From the NCBI RefSeq assembly GCF_006542765.1, contig NZ_SKCD01000007.1, positions 1-64,000 of the forward strand: 64,000 nucleotides of DNA. Reading direction: 5' to 3'. Numbering within the stretch: position 1 is the first letter of the stretch; every line of letters begins with the position of its first letter. A model generated the notes under the pieces. That model was not told where the DNA came from. It saw only the letters and a program-made list of their open reading frames with translations, and did not search any database. The position numbers and the translations under genes were made by a program. The DNA is from Paenibacillus luteus. GTDB taxonomy: Bacteria > Bacillota > Bacilli > Paenibacillales > Paenibacillaceae. Shown here piece by piece: positions 24,623 to 31,681 of this stretch.

Positions 24623-24993
24623 GATTCGCAAACCCCCTCGATTACGACTTGGGCATGCTCGATTTTATATTTTGTCTCCAGTGCAACCTTCTGCAGCCAC
24701 TCCGCTGGCAGTTGAGTGAGCACCTCATCCACTCGCCCGCATACGGTACATACGATATGCTGATGCTCGTCCGTACGCGCATCATAGCGGCTAACTGCTT
24801 CACCCAGCTTTAATTCACGGATAAGGCCTGCATCGGTTAAATAACGAAGCGAATTGTACACTGTACCATATGCAAAATTAAAGCCTTTGCCCCGCAACCG
24901 TTCAATTACGTCTGCCGCAGTGGGATGATCATGAGCAGCCTGTATCACTTCCAATATCGATTTCCGCTGTATTGTTAAGTTAATTTTGTTCAT
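24601..24993 (-). CDS. perR: PerR-type Fur-family metalloregulator
   Basis: A 130-residue Fur-family repressor. The winged helix (about 1-75) contains FAYGTVYNSLRYLTDAGLIREL. The dimerisation domain has DEHQHIVCTVCGRVDEV with the first structural Zn CxxC, the His/Asp regulatory-metal residues, and the second CxxC near the end (GVCESCATKE). A short N-terminus, an N-terminal-domain His (HDHPTAADV) and the katA context favour PerR over Fur or Zur. PerR senses peroxide by metal-catalysed His oxidation. A PerR-like box at 25022-25036 indicates autoregulation. Confidence 0.85.
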   Translation of the reverse strand: MNKINLTIQRKSILEVIQAAHDHPTAADVIERLRGKGFNFAYGTVYNSLRYLTDAGLIRELKLGEAVSRYDARTDEHQHIVCTVCGRVDEVLTQLPAEWLQKVALETKYKIEHAQVVIEGVCESCATKEA

Positions 24994-25021
24994 ATGAACA
25001 TCATTCCTTTGATTAATGACT

Positions 25022-25036
25022 TTAGACTAAGTATAA
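25022..25036. promoter_or_regulatory. PerR-box-like site upstream of perR
   Basis: TTAGACTAAGTATAA matches the 7-1-7 PerR/Fur-family box layout and lies 29 bases upstream of the perR start codon. The left arm is identical to that of the katA site. Confidence 0.6.
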
Positions 25037-25072
25037 ATTTAAAGGCCAAAGCGGTCAACCTGAAACAAAAAT

Positions 25073-25105
25073 CCAGCAACCAGCAACCAGCAACCAGCAA
25101 CCAGC
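25073..25105. repeat. tandem heptamer repeat (CCAGCAA)
   Basis: Four complete and one partial copy of the heptamer CCAGCAA. A short microsatellite in non-coding DNA next to the EAL remnant. Likely slippage-prone; no function apparent. Confidence 0.9.
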
Positions 25106-25108
25106 CTC

Positions 25109-25180
25109 CTAAATGGTATGTTGCGAATGCGGTGCCGGTTTTCCGAAAAAGTAGCCTTGAAACCATTCATAACCCAGCTC
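25109..25180 (-). pseudogene. C-terminal remnant of an EAL-domain (c-di-GMP phosphodiesterase) gene
   Basis: The minus strand encodes 23 residues including LGYEWFQGYFFGKPAPHS before a TAG at 25109-25111. This is the characteristic GYFFGKP ending of EAL domains. An in-frame TAG lies immediately upstream and the rest of the EAL domain is not recognisable, so this is a decayed tail. Weak similarity to the preceding EAL helix (YLQREL) may persist around 25210. Confidence 0.6.
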
Positions 25181-25255
25181 CTACAAGCACAGGCTAGGTC
25201 ATCTCTGCACTCAATTCCCTCTGCAAGTAGCTGGCTTCCTAATTACTGCATCTAT

Positions 25256-25387
25256 TCAGTGCGCCTCGCGCTCCTGCTGAAATTGCGGCAGCGGCAGGAG
25301 GCCCTTTACCTTTTCTATCACTGTATTCCGTCTCGCTTCCACCGCGCTGATCCCAGACACGTTCAAATGAGCCAAGGCGTAATCCAT
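25256..25387 (-). CDS. hypothetical 43-residue ORF
   Basis: A short minus-strand frame beginning MDYALAHLNVSGISAVEARR and ending EREAH. The composition looks protein-like, but there is no good ribosome site (an ATG pair at 25390/25387 follows TATAAT-like AT-rich sequence). It lies between the EAL remnant and the next small ORF and may be a fragment of a larger gene. Not recognised. Confidence 0.3.
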   Translation of the reverse strand: MDYALAHLNVSGISAVEARRNTVIEKVKGLLPLPQFQQEREAH

Positions 25388-25423
25388 CATATTATAAAAT
25401 AAAGTTTCATGCAGCCAGTAACG

Positions 25424-25555
25424 TTAATCATCATATTTTTGCCACAGCCTATCTGAATGGTCTGGTAAATATCGAGCAAGAAATTCCGCTTCCGACCGAT
25501 CATCGAATTGGAGAAAGTAACTCTTCTCCTCCACTAAGCAGCTTTCGCATTGCAT
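25424..25555 (-). CDS. hypothetical 43-residue protein with an N-terminal CxxC
   Basis: A short frame beginning MQCESCLVEEKSYFLQFDD and ending LWQKYDD. GGGAAGGA lies 8 or more bases before ATG 25555; an in-frame ATG at 25564 adds three residues. The CxxC pair and acidic-aromatic composition suggest a genuine small cytoplasmic protein, perhaps zinc binding. No family recognised. Confidence 0.45.
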   Translation of the reverse strand: MQCESCLVEEKSYFLQFDDRSEAEFLARYLPDHSDRLWQKYDD

Positions 25556-25631
25556 CGAAATCATCCTTCCCTCTAAGTTGCATTCCATTCTATGTCCACC
25601 TTATTTATTCGCTGTAATCGTTTCAATTTTT

Positions 25632-25639
25632 TTGTCGAA
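25632..25639 (+). promoter_or_regulatory. Spo0A-box-like site (TTGTCGAA)
   Basis: TTGTCGAA matches the Spo0A consensus TGTCGAA. It lies 17 bases upstream of the -35 of the candidate ncRNA promoter, a position compatible with activation. Seven-base matches also arise by chance, so this is tentative. Confidence 0.35.
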
Positions 25640-25655
25640 ATAAATAAACTGAATA

Positions 25656-25684
25656 TTTACAAAATTATAATAATGAGATATACT
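25656..25684 (+). promoter_or_regulatory. sigma-A promoter of the candidate ncRNA
   Basis: TTTACA (25656-25661), a 17-base spacer, and TATACT (25679-25684) on the plus strand. The predicted start near 25691 leads into a purine-rich stretch without ORFs. Confidence 0.6.
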
Positions 25685-25690
25685 AAGCCT

Positions 25691-26045
25691 ATCTTAAACG
25701 AGAGGGGATAGCCCATTGAAGTAGGTTAGCGAAGCATGTCTCATTAACTCGGGAAGGAGCACCGAAGGAAATACAGGACATGCGGGGACAACAGTGATTA
25801 GGAAAGGTCGATGAGTTGAAGGTCAGGTACTTACGGAAGGAAGAGGATTTGAAACAAATCGAAAGGAAGTTGATCGAGGTCAGTAAAACTAGGATCGAAG
25901 TCGATAAGGTTTGTAACAAATTCGAAAGGACGAGGAAGAAACAAGGAAAGAATCGGATTGGAGCGTTTGAATAAATTGAATAGTTCACTACCAAGCAGGT
26001 GAAGGGCTTCTGGTTATCCATTGATAAGCAGAAGCCCTTCTTATG
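25691..26045 (+). ncRNA. candidate structured non-coding RNA of about 350 bases
   Basis: A free-standing unit with its own promoter and a strong terminator (GAAGGGCTTCTG paired with CAGAAGCCCTTC, about 26002-26042, then TTCTT). Between them no plus-strand ORF of useful length exists. Local stems are visible: GCATGTC (25734-25740) with GACATGC (25777-25783), GATTTG-AAA-CAAATC (25846-25860), TTCAC with GTGAA (25984-26002). GGAAGGA/GAAAGGA motifs recur many times, mostly in predicted single strands. It does not match RNase P, SRP RNA, tmRNA or 6S RNA as I know them. OLE, ROOL or raiA classes could not be checked. Confidence 0.6.
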
Positions 26046-26050
26046 TGTGT

Positions 26051-27508
26051 CTATAGGATTGGACTGAGTAGCCGAGAAATCGATTCCTTGAACCGATTCA
26101 TCAGCGGACGCTCGCCGTAAATCTCCGTGGTCAGCTGCGTACTATTTTTCATATCCATCTCAAAAATGCGTTGCAGCTTGGCTGCCGTCTGCGTATCATA
26201 GATAAACGCATTCATCTCGAAGTTGAGCTTAAAGCTGCGGATATCAAGGTTTGCGGTACCAACGGAAGCGACCTTGCCGTCTATAACCAGCGTCTTCGCA
26301 TGAAGAAAGCCCTTCTCGAACATATAACAAGAGACACCATTGGAAAGAAGCTCACCCAAATACGAATGCGTTGCCCAGTAGACAAAGAAGTGATCCGGCT
26401 TGCTCGGCAGCATAATACGAACGTCAACCCCTGATAATGCCGCGATCTTCAGCGCCGTCATCAAGCTCTCGTCTGGCACAAAATAAGGAGTTTGCAGACA
26501 GATCGTTTCTTTCGCCGCATAGATCATTTTGATATAAGCATCTTTAATCTGCTGGTATTCCGTATCCGGCCCGCTGGCCACCAGTTGCAACCCAATCGTG
26601 CCTGTATCCTCGCTCATAATTGGGAAATACAGTTCATTTAAAGATATTTTCCCGGACGCAGCAAGGTTCCAGTCCATTAGAAACTGCGCTTGCATTTGCA
26701 GCACCGCGTTGCCCCGCACTCTCAGATGGGTATCACGCCACTCTCCGAAATGCTCATTCAGGCCCAGATATTCGTCACCGATGTTAAAGCCGCCAATATA
26801 ACCTACCTGACCGTCAATAATGACAAGCTTGCGATGATTGCGATAGTTTATCTTCAAGTTCAAATACGGAATACGAGACGGGAAAAACGCCGCTTCCTCG
26901 CCGCCAGCCGCCAATAAATCGTGAAAATAACGCCTTGGCAAGCCAGAGCTTCCAATGTGATCATATAGAAACTTAACTTCCACGCCCTCCGCTGCCTTCG
27001 CAGCGAGCGCCTTTACGAGCCGTCTGCCCAGCTCATCGTCGCGCACGATATAGTAGACGAGATGAATATGATGCTTGGCCTCTGCAATATCCTTCAGCAG
27101 CGCGTCGAATTTCTGGTTGCCCTCCGTGAAGATATCAACCGCGTTATTGCTCGTGTACAAGGCGTAGCTTGTTTTCAGATTCATGTAGATCATATCCTGG
27201 TAGCTCTGCATTTCCGTATCCTTGTGCAGCAGTTCACCATCGCGCAGCTGTCGCATTTGTCGCTCAATTGTATGCTCGATAATGCGCTGGCTGTCTCCAA
27301 GCAGCTTATACAGCTTTCTCTTGCGAACCTTTTGCCCCAATATTAAATACATGATAAACCCGATGACTGGGATAAAAAAGAGGACCATCAGCCAAGCCCA
27401 AGTGGTACTTGCATTGCGACGTTCCAAGAAGATGACGGTTATCGCCAAAAAAATGTTAAGCAGCATAATGATTGCGTATGCGTTTTGCATTATTGCGATT
27501 CTGATCAT
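26051..27508 (-). CDS. cls: cardiolipin synthase (phospholipase D family)
   Basis: A 485-residue membrane enzyme that condenses two phosphatidylglycerols to cardiolipin and glycerol. Two N-terminal membrane helices (about 5-55) precede two PLD domains with intact HKD motifs: HRKLVIIDGQVGYIGGFNIGDEY region (about 222) and HAKTLVIDGKVASVGTANLD (about 400), given as recognisable signatures. Length is typical of Bacillus ClsA. ATG 27508 follows GAGG; the GTG two codons upstream overlaps this site. It stands alone; the ncRNA terminator at about 26042 lies between the two convergent units. Confidence 0.93.
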   Translation of the reverse strand: MIRIAIMQNAYAIIMLLNIFLAITVIFLERRNASTTWAWLMVLFFIPVIGFIMYLILGQKVRKRKLYKLLGDSQRIIEHTIERQMRQLRDGELLHKDTEMQSYQDMIYMNLKTSYALYTSNNAVDIFTEGNQKFDALLKDIAEAKHHIHLVYYIVRDDELGRRLVKALAAKAAEGVEVKFLYDHIGSSGLPRRYFHDLLAAGGEEAAFFPSRIPYLNLKINYRNHRKLVIIDGQVGYIGGFNIGDEYLGLNEHFGEWRDTHLRVRGNAVLQMQAQFLMDWNLAASGKISLNELYFPIMSEDTGTIGLQLVASGPDTEYQQIKDAYIKMIYAAKETICLQTPYFVPDESLMTALKIAALSGVDVRIMLPSKPDHFFVYWATHSYLGELLSNGVSCYMFEKGFLHAKTLVIDGKVASVGTANLDIRSFKLNFEMNAFIYDTQTAAKLQRIFEMDMKNSTQLTTEIYGERPLMNRFKESISRLLSPIL

Positions 27509-27727
27509 AAACACCTCAGTCTTATGTAAAAGCTAATGCGATCATACTCCAAGCACGGTGTATGTTCAACCCTGATTATATGCTACAATTCAAGCAGAAG
27601 AAACGATTGCTTCATTAATACCCCTTTCCGATTAAAATGCATCAAAATATACGCCTGTTAACAAGGCGGGATCAAGAACCACTTTCTCTTGGACAGAACC
27701 CGCAGCAGTGGCACTGGAGGAACAACG

Positions 27728-29044
27728 ATGGATATACGCAAATTCAGGCTGGACGAGAAAGCGCTCGGCACCTTTAGTGAAGAACGGGATGAATATGAAC
27801 GCGATTACGCAAGACTCATTCAATCGCCTGCCTTCCGCCGACTGCAGGGTAAATCGCAGGTATTCGGCGCAGGCACGGGCGATTACTACCGGACAAGACT
27901 AACCCACTCACTAGAAGTGTCGCAAATTGCGCGTGAGGTAGCCAGAAGACTTGGCAAACAATATGATTTTCTAGATCGCAAAGAGCATCCCGGCCTCGTA
28001 CTGGACCCCGCTGTCGTGGAGATTGCAGCACTTGCCCACGACCTCGGCCATCCGCCTTTCGGACATAAGGGCGAGGAAGTGCTCAATCATGTGCTCATGG
28101 AAGAATACGGAATGCCTTATGAGGGGAATGCGCAAAACTTCCGCATCCTCATGTTCTTGGAGAAGCGCGCCGGCAGCGGCAGCGGCCTCGATTTGACTGC
28201 CGCCGTATTGCTTGCTGTCAACAAATATCCCTTCAGCCTCGGTGAGCCTGGGCGGCTCAAAGGCTTATACACCACCGAATGGGCAGAAATCGAACAGCTC
28301 CGTCGGTCATGGCAAATTCCGATTGGCTGTTCGACGCTTGAGGCGCAGCTGATGGATCTATGCGATGATATTGCTTATTCCACCCATGACATCGAGGACG
28401 GCATTCGTGCAGGCAAAATCCAGATGAACCGTACTTTTTTCGAAGATAGCCGGCTTATTGATCATGTGGTACAGGAAATTGTAGAGGATAAGGGCAATAC
28501 GGGCATCGGCTGGGGCGAAGTCGACATTCCCGCCATGGTGAAGCGTGTGCTTATCTCTTATTTAGAGCAATGGGAAGCTCTTTATGTTAGCTGTGAGAGG
28601 GAATCCTCACGCACCAGACGTGAGATGAAAGCTCGATGGGTCAGCTTGTTCGCAGGCAAGGTCGGCATTATCGACGACACGCAGCGCGGCTGGAAAAAGG
28701 TTACTTTCGTCAACAACGGACAGCAGGATATCGATCTGCTGCGGACGATGGAAATTTTGAAGAAGCTCGCTTGGGTTACGCTAATTAAGGATTTCCGTGT
28801 TCAGCGCCTACAAATGCGCAGTGAAATTATGATTCGAAGGCTGTGGGATAGCTTTAAGGTGCAAGAGCAAGGGCGCCTCATTATCCCACCGGATTGGATC
28901 GAGAATTATGAGCAGCATAAGAGCAAATGGAGTTGGCCTCGATTTGTTGCTGACTATATTTCCGGCATGACCGATGCTTATGCGGAGAAGGTCTACGCAG
29001 AGCTCTATGCCAGCAAATCAGGCTCAATTTATGAGCTGGATTAA
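27728..29044 (+). CDS. dgt: dGTP triphosphohydrolase-like HD-domain protein
   Basis: A 438-residue member of the dGTPase family, which cleaves dNTPs to nucleoside and triphosphate. The HD metal motif is complete: TRLTHSLEVSQIAREV (His at about 57), AALAHDLGHPPFGHKGEE (HD at about 105), and the later DLCDDIAYSTHDIEDG (Asp at about 212). The N-terminal FRRLQGKSQVF block is also typical. GGAGG lies 8 bases before ATG 27728; a TTG 13 codons upstream lacks a site. Monocistronic with a terminator directly after the stop. Confidence 0.93.
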   Translation: MDIRKFRLDEKALGTFSEERDEYERDYARLIQSPAFRRLQGKSQVFGAGTGDYYRTRLTHSLEVSQIAREVARRLGKQYDFLDRKEHPGLVLDPAVVEIAALAHDLGHPPFGHKGEEVLNHVLMEEYGMPYEGNAQNFRILMFLEKRAGSGSGLDLTAAVLLAVNKYPFSLGEPGRLKGLYTTEWAEIEQLRRSWQIPIGCSTLEAQLMDLCDDIAYSTHDIEDGIRAGKIQMNRTFFEDSRLIDHVVQEIVEDKGNTGIGWGEVDIPAMVKRVLISYLEQWEALYVSCERESSRTRREMKARWVSLFAGKVGIIDDTQRGWKKVTFVNNGQQDIDLLRTMEILKKLAWVTLIKDFRVQRLQMRSEIMIRRLWDSFKVQEQGRLIIPPDWIENYEQHKSKWSWPRFVADYISGMTDAYAEKVYAELYASKSGSIYELD

Positions 29045-29053
29045 CTAAAAAAA

Positions 29054-29100
29054 AAGCACAGCAGGGAGTGAGACTCACTTCCAGCTGTGCTTCTTCTTTT
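29054..29100. terminator. bidirectional terminator between dgt and the nucleoside hydrolase gene
   Basis: AAGCACAGC (29054-29062) pairs with GCTGTGCTT (29084-29092). A T-rich tract follows on the plus side and an A-run on the other side gives a T-run for the minus strand. Confidence 0.75.
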
Positions 29101-29137
29101 GCAAGGCTTCTCCAAATGATCCGCCTTTATCTTCACT

Positions 29138-30112
29138 TTAGTCTCTCCCTACAACCGTACTTACCGCGCTAGCCGAAAGCTCCGTAATGTAATCGAAGAA
29201 ACGAACCGGATCGACATCGTAAACCAAGCTAACCGGACGGCCATCCGCGAGCTCCACCGTACGGCCTTGGCTCGCACCATCCTTGATCACGCCGCTTGGT
29301 ACCGTCTTGATTTGCACTAAATCCGGGTTTCCGACAACGGCTGTCGTCAGTACATCCCATAAATAGTAGGTAGAATTGGTTTCCATGTAAACAAGCGGAG
29401 GACATGCGGCATAACATTGACCGACAAAATCAAGTCCTTCATGCTTCCGCAGCGAAGCCCAACGATTGCGAACATCCATCGTAAGAGGCACCTTGTTCGT
29501 GCTCTCCAGAGCAACTAGCAGGATCGGAATGCTGCTTGCCCATACGCGGTGAACCGCTTCCGGGTCCCAGAAGGCATTCCATTCTGCCGTACCGTCATGC
29601 TCAGGCTCCTGAACATTGCCCCGTTCATTAAATGTGCCGCCCATCCACACGAGCTTCTCGATCTTCTCTTCAATATCTGGCGCCTCGTCCAGCGCTCTCG
29701 CCAAATCCGTAAGCGGACCAGTAAACAGCAGCGTAACCTTCTCCTCGGAACGGCGAAGCTGCTCGATCATATGCAAATGCGCAGGCAGCTCGGCGACTTT
29801 CGTACGAATCGTTCCTGCCTCATTCAAAATCGGCAGCGCATCGACAAAAAACGTATGCATGCGCCACTCGGCTGGAAATGGGTTCACGCCACGAGAATTA
29901 GAGCGCGCGACCTCCGTTGCAACGGTTTTCTCTTGTTTGCCGAAGCGATCAATGATTTTGCGGCTCGCCTTCTCGCCTGGCTCCAAATAGCCGTCTGCCG
30001 GGATAACTGAAACGCCAATCAGATCAACATCCTCCATTTGCAGCAATAGAAATAGAGATACCAGGTCATCAACGCCAGCATCATGATTAAAATAAAGTTT
30101 TGTGTTTGCCAT
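29138..30112 (-). CDS. inosine/uridine-preferring nucleoside hydrolase family protein
   Basis: A 324-residue nucleoside hydrolase. The N-terminal calcium-binding signature appears as FNHDAGVDDLVSLFLLL (the DxDxxxDD motif is modified to HDAGVDD), with FTGPLTDLARAL (about 130), VWMGGTF, ECNAFWDPEA-like WNAFWDPEAVHRV, and the C-terminal YYLWDVLTTA active-site Asp. These enzymes split N-ribosyl bonds for purine and pyrimidine salvage in the cytoplasm. AAAGGACGG lies 7 bases before ATG 30112. The first Asp of the canonical DTDPGxDD is His here, a difference worth noting. Divergent from the DUF1540 gene. Confidence 0.88.
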   Translation of the reverse strand: MANTKLYFNHDAGVDDLVSLFLLLQMEDVDLIGVSVIPADGYLEPGEKASRKIIDRFGKQEKTVATEVARSNSRGVNPFPAEWRMHTFFVDALPILNEAGTIRTKVAELPAHLHMIEQLRRSEEKVTLLFTGPLTDLARALDEAPDIEEKIEKLVWMGGTFNERGNVQEPEHDGTAEWNAFWDPEAVHRVWASSIPILLVALESTNKVPLTMDVRNRWASLRKHEGLDFVGQCYAACPPLVYMETNSTYYLWDVLTTAVVGNPDLVQIKTVPSGVIKDGASQGRTVELADGRPVSLVYDVDPVRFFDYITELSASAVSTVVGRD

Positions 30113-30136
30113 ATATATCCGTCCTTTCCGAGTATA

Positions 30137-30152
30137 AAACGATATATCGTTT
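30137..30152. promoter_or_regulatory. perfect 16-base palindrome between divergent genes
   Basis: AAACGATATATCGTTT is perfectly self-complementary and sits between the nucleoside hydrolase gene and the DUF1540 gene, 25 bases from one start and 33 from the other. This is the expected form of an operator for a dimeric repressor; no regulator gene is adjacent. Confidence 0.5.
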
Positions 30153-30184
30153 GTCCATCCTATAAACAAGGGGGTGAATTGTCA

Positions 30185-30340
30185 ATGGCTAAGGATGTAC
30201 TATGTGAAGTGAACTCATGCAAGTTCTGGGCAGCGGGAAACCACTGCGGCGCTTCATCCATTTATGTTGTCAGCAACCGTGGCAAGCAAGCAAGCCACTC
30301 CGAGGAAACCGATTGTAAAACGTTTGAAGCAAAGATCTAA
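30185..30340 (+). CDS. DUF1540 small cysteine-containing protein
   Basis: A 51-residue protein with four cysteines in the DUF1540 arrangement (VLCEVNSCKFWAAGNHCGA then DCKTFE). These short proteins occur across Firmicutes and probably bind a metal; their function is unknown. GGGGGTG lies about 8 bases before ATG 30185. The gene shares its upstream palindrome with the divergent nucleoside hydrolase gene. Confidence 0.85.
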   Translation: MAKDVLCEVNSCKFWAAGNHCGASSIYVVSNRGKQASHSEETDCKTFEAKI

Positions 30341-30443
30341 CGAAAGGCTTTACCGTTAATAAGCAGCGCAAGCGTCTTGATTCGAATGCCGTAATCTTAA
30401 GCGGGTTCGAATTAAAGACAGCTTGCGCAGCTCCTAATTCTAT

Positions 30444-31340
30444 TTATTTTGTAACCGGAACCGCATTAAAATGCTCCTCAAGCGTCTCGCCGCTCTCGGC
30501 TAGCTCAGCAGCAAGGTCCTCGCCTACGTAGCGAAGATGCCAAGGCTCGTACTGATAACCCGTAATCTCTTCCTTTCCCTTTAGATATCGGATAATAAAC
30601 CCATATTCATGGGCGTGCTTCTCCAGCCATACCGCTTCCTTCGTACCTGCGAAGCAATCGGCCGCCGCGCATTTGCCATCGCTTCCGGTTACGTCTATGG
30701 CGAGACCCGTCTCATGCTCGCTCGTCCCGGGAAAGGCGCTATAGGTTCTGGCTTTCTCCAGCCCATCACGTTTGACATAGCGCTCAAAAAGCGTCTTTTG
30801 CGTGCTGTGGGACCGATAAGCCGAAACTCCCGCCAGCAGTACGCCGTCATTCTCTGCTCCAGCAAACAGCTTTTCGAGCGCCGTAGATGCTTCCTGTCTC
30901 ATCTTGCGCTTGTCCACCTTATCCGAAAAAATAAAACGAACGTCAGGATAGACCAAATCCGAAGGATTATATTCTTCGGGCAGCTTGTTCTGCTTGTTTA
31001 CAAGCACCGCTACGTCCGCTGGCTTCGCAATGACGGCCATTCCATCCTCGGTTTGTTCATTTTCTGCAGTTCCATTGCCGCTACCGCTGTTTCCTTGATT
31101 AGCAGTTGGCTTATCGGTTGCTGCAGGCGGCTCTCCCGTTGGCTTGTCTTCTGGTTTAGTCCCCGGCTTGGCATCCACGCCGCCTGACACCTCGCCGCCG
31201 TTCCCTGACGCTCCACCATTGGCAGACGCTTGCTTGCCCGGAAAGATTGCAAAATCTCCCGTCTTATATAGAGAGTAACCAATCACCATTGCTGCGCATA
31301 CCATAACGAACAAAAGCAGCCTGCTTTTTCTTTTTTTCAT
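30444..31340 (-). CDS. VanY-type D-alanyl-D-alanine carboxypeptidase (peptidase M15B), membrane anchored
   Basis: A 298-residue protein: one N-terminal membrane anchor (about 7-28), a Gly/Pro/Asn/Thr-rich linker (about 35-98) spanning the wall, then the M15 zinc peptidase domain (about 105-290). The catalytic motifs SEHETGLAIDV (SxHxxGxAxD) and EPWHLRYVG are intact, with SAYRSHSTQ upstream. It removes terminal D-Ala from muropeptides outside the membrane. No vanRS-type genes are nearby, so this is cell-wall housekeeping rather than glycopeptide resistance. Confidence 0.92.
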   Translation of the reverse strand: MKKRKSRLLLFVMVCAAMVIGYSLYKTGDFAIFPGKQASANGGASGNGGEVSGGVDAKPGTKPEDKPTGEPPAATDKPTANQGNSGSGNGTAENEQTEDGMAVIAKPADVAVLVNKQNKLPEEYNPSDLVYPDVRFIFSDKVDKRKMRQEASTALEKLFAGAENDGVLLAGVSAYRSHSTQKTLFERYVKRDGLEKARTYSAFPGTSEHETGLAIDVTGSDGKCAAADCFAGTKEAVWLEKHAHEYGFIIRYLKGKEEITGYQYEPWHLRYVGEDLAAELAESGETLEEHFNAVPVTK

Positions 31341-31556
31341 GATTAGCCTCCGGAATATTTTTTTACATATTTTTCATGTATTTGCACTTGTTTTCACGGT
31401 TTGTCCATCGCATCTACTTAATAGACTACTAAAAGCTTTATAATGTTTCAATCTAATAACTTGGAAATGATGTAACGTGATAGAAATAGAGCAAATACGT
31501 GTATTAATTAATGATTAACCAATTATATGCTTGGGCATGGAGGAGCCTTTTGCCTT

Positions 31557-31586
31557 TTGACATTCACCTGTCATTAGGAGCATAAT
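31557..31586 (+). promoter_or_regulatory. sigma-A promoter of the LTA-synthase-like gene
   Basis: TTGACA (31557-31562) and CATAAT (31581-31586) with an 18-base spacer. The start near 31593 gives a leader of about 90 bases that contains the hairpin at 31632-31659. The rest of the gap from 31341 is AT-rich with no other recognised feature. Confidence 0.6.
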
Positions 31587-31631
31587 GGGATAAGAATTTA
31601 CAGAGCGCATATATATTAATATTAGCGGGCT

Positions 31632-31659
31632 GGCTGCCTCGGAGAGACGGCCTGTTTTT
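31632..31659 (+). terminator. terminator-like hairpin in the leader of the LTA-synthase-like gene
   Basis: GGCTGCCTC (31632-31640) pairs with GAGACGGCC (31644-31652) at eight of nine positions, followed by TTTTT (31655-31659), 23 bases before the ATG. The three-base loop is short, so the inner pair probably opens. Possible attenuator. Confidence 0.4.
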
Positions 31660-31681
31660 GCTGTGAAAGGTAGGCGGTTAT

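Noticed and set aside
25073..25105. A possible CRISPR array
   Set aside because: The units are contiguous heptamers without spacers, and no cas genes are present.
25689..26021. A 110-codon minus-strand ORF opposite the candidate ncRNA
   Set aside because: It is the pyrimidine-rich complement of a purine-rich transcript; Ser/Phe/Leu/Pro-rich composition, and the promoter and terminator read the other way.
30444..31340. A vancomycin-resistance determinant
   Set aside because: Only a VanY-type peptidase is present; no vanH, ligase, vanX or two-component genes nearby. It is ordinary wall maintenance.
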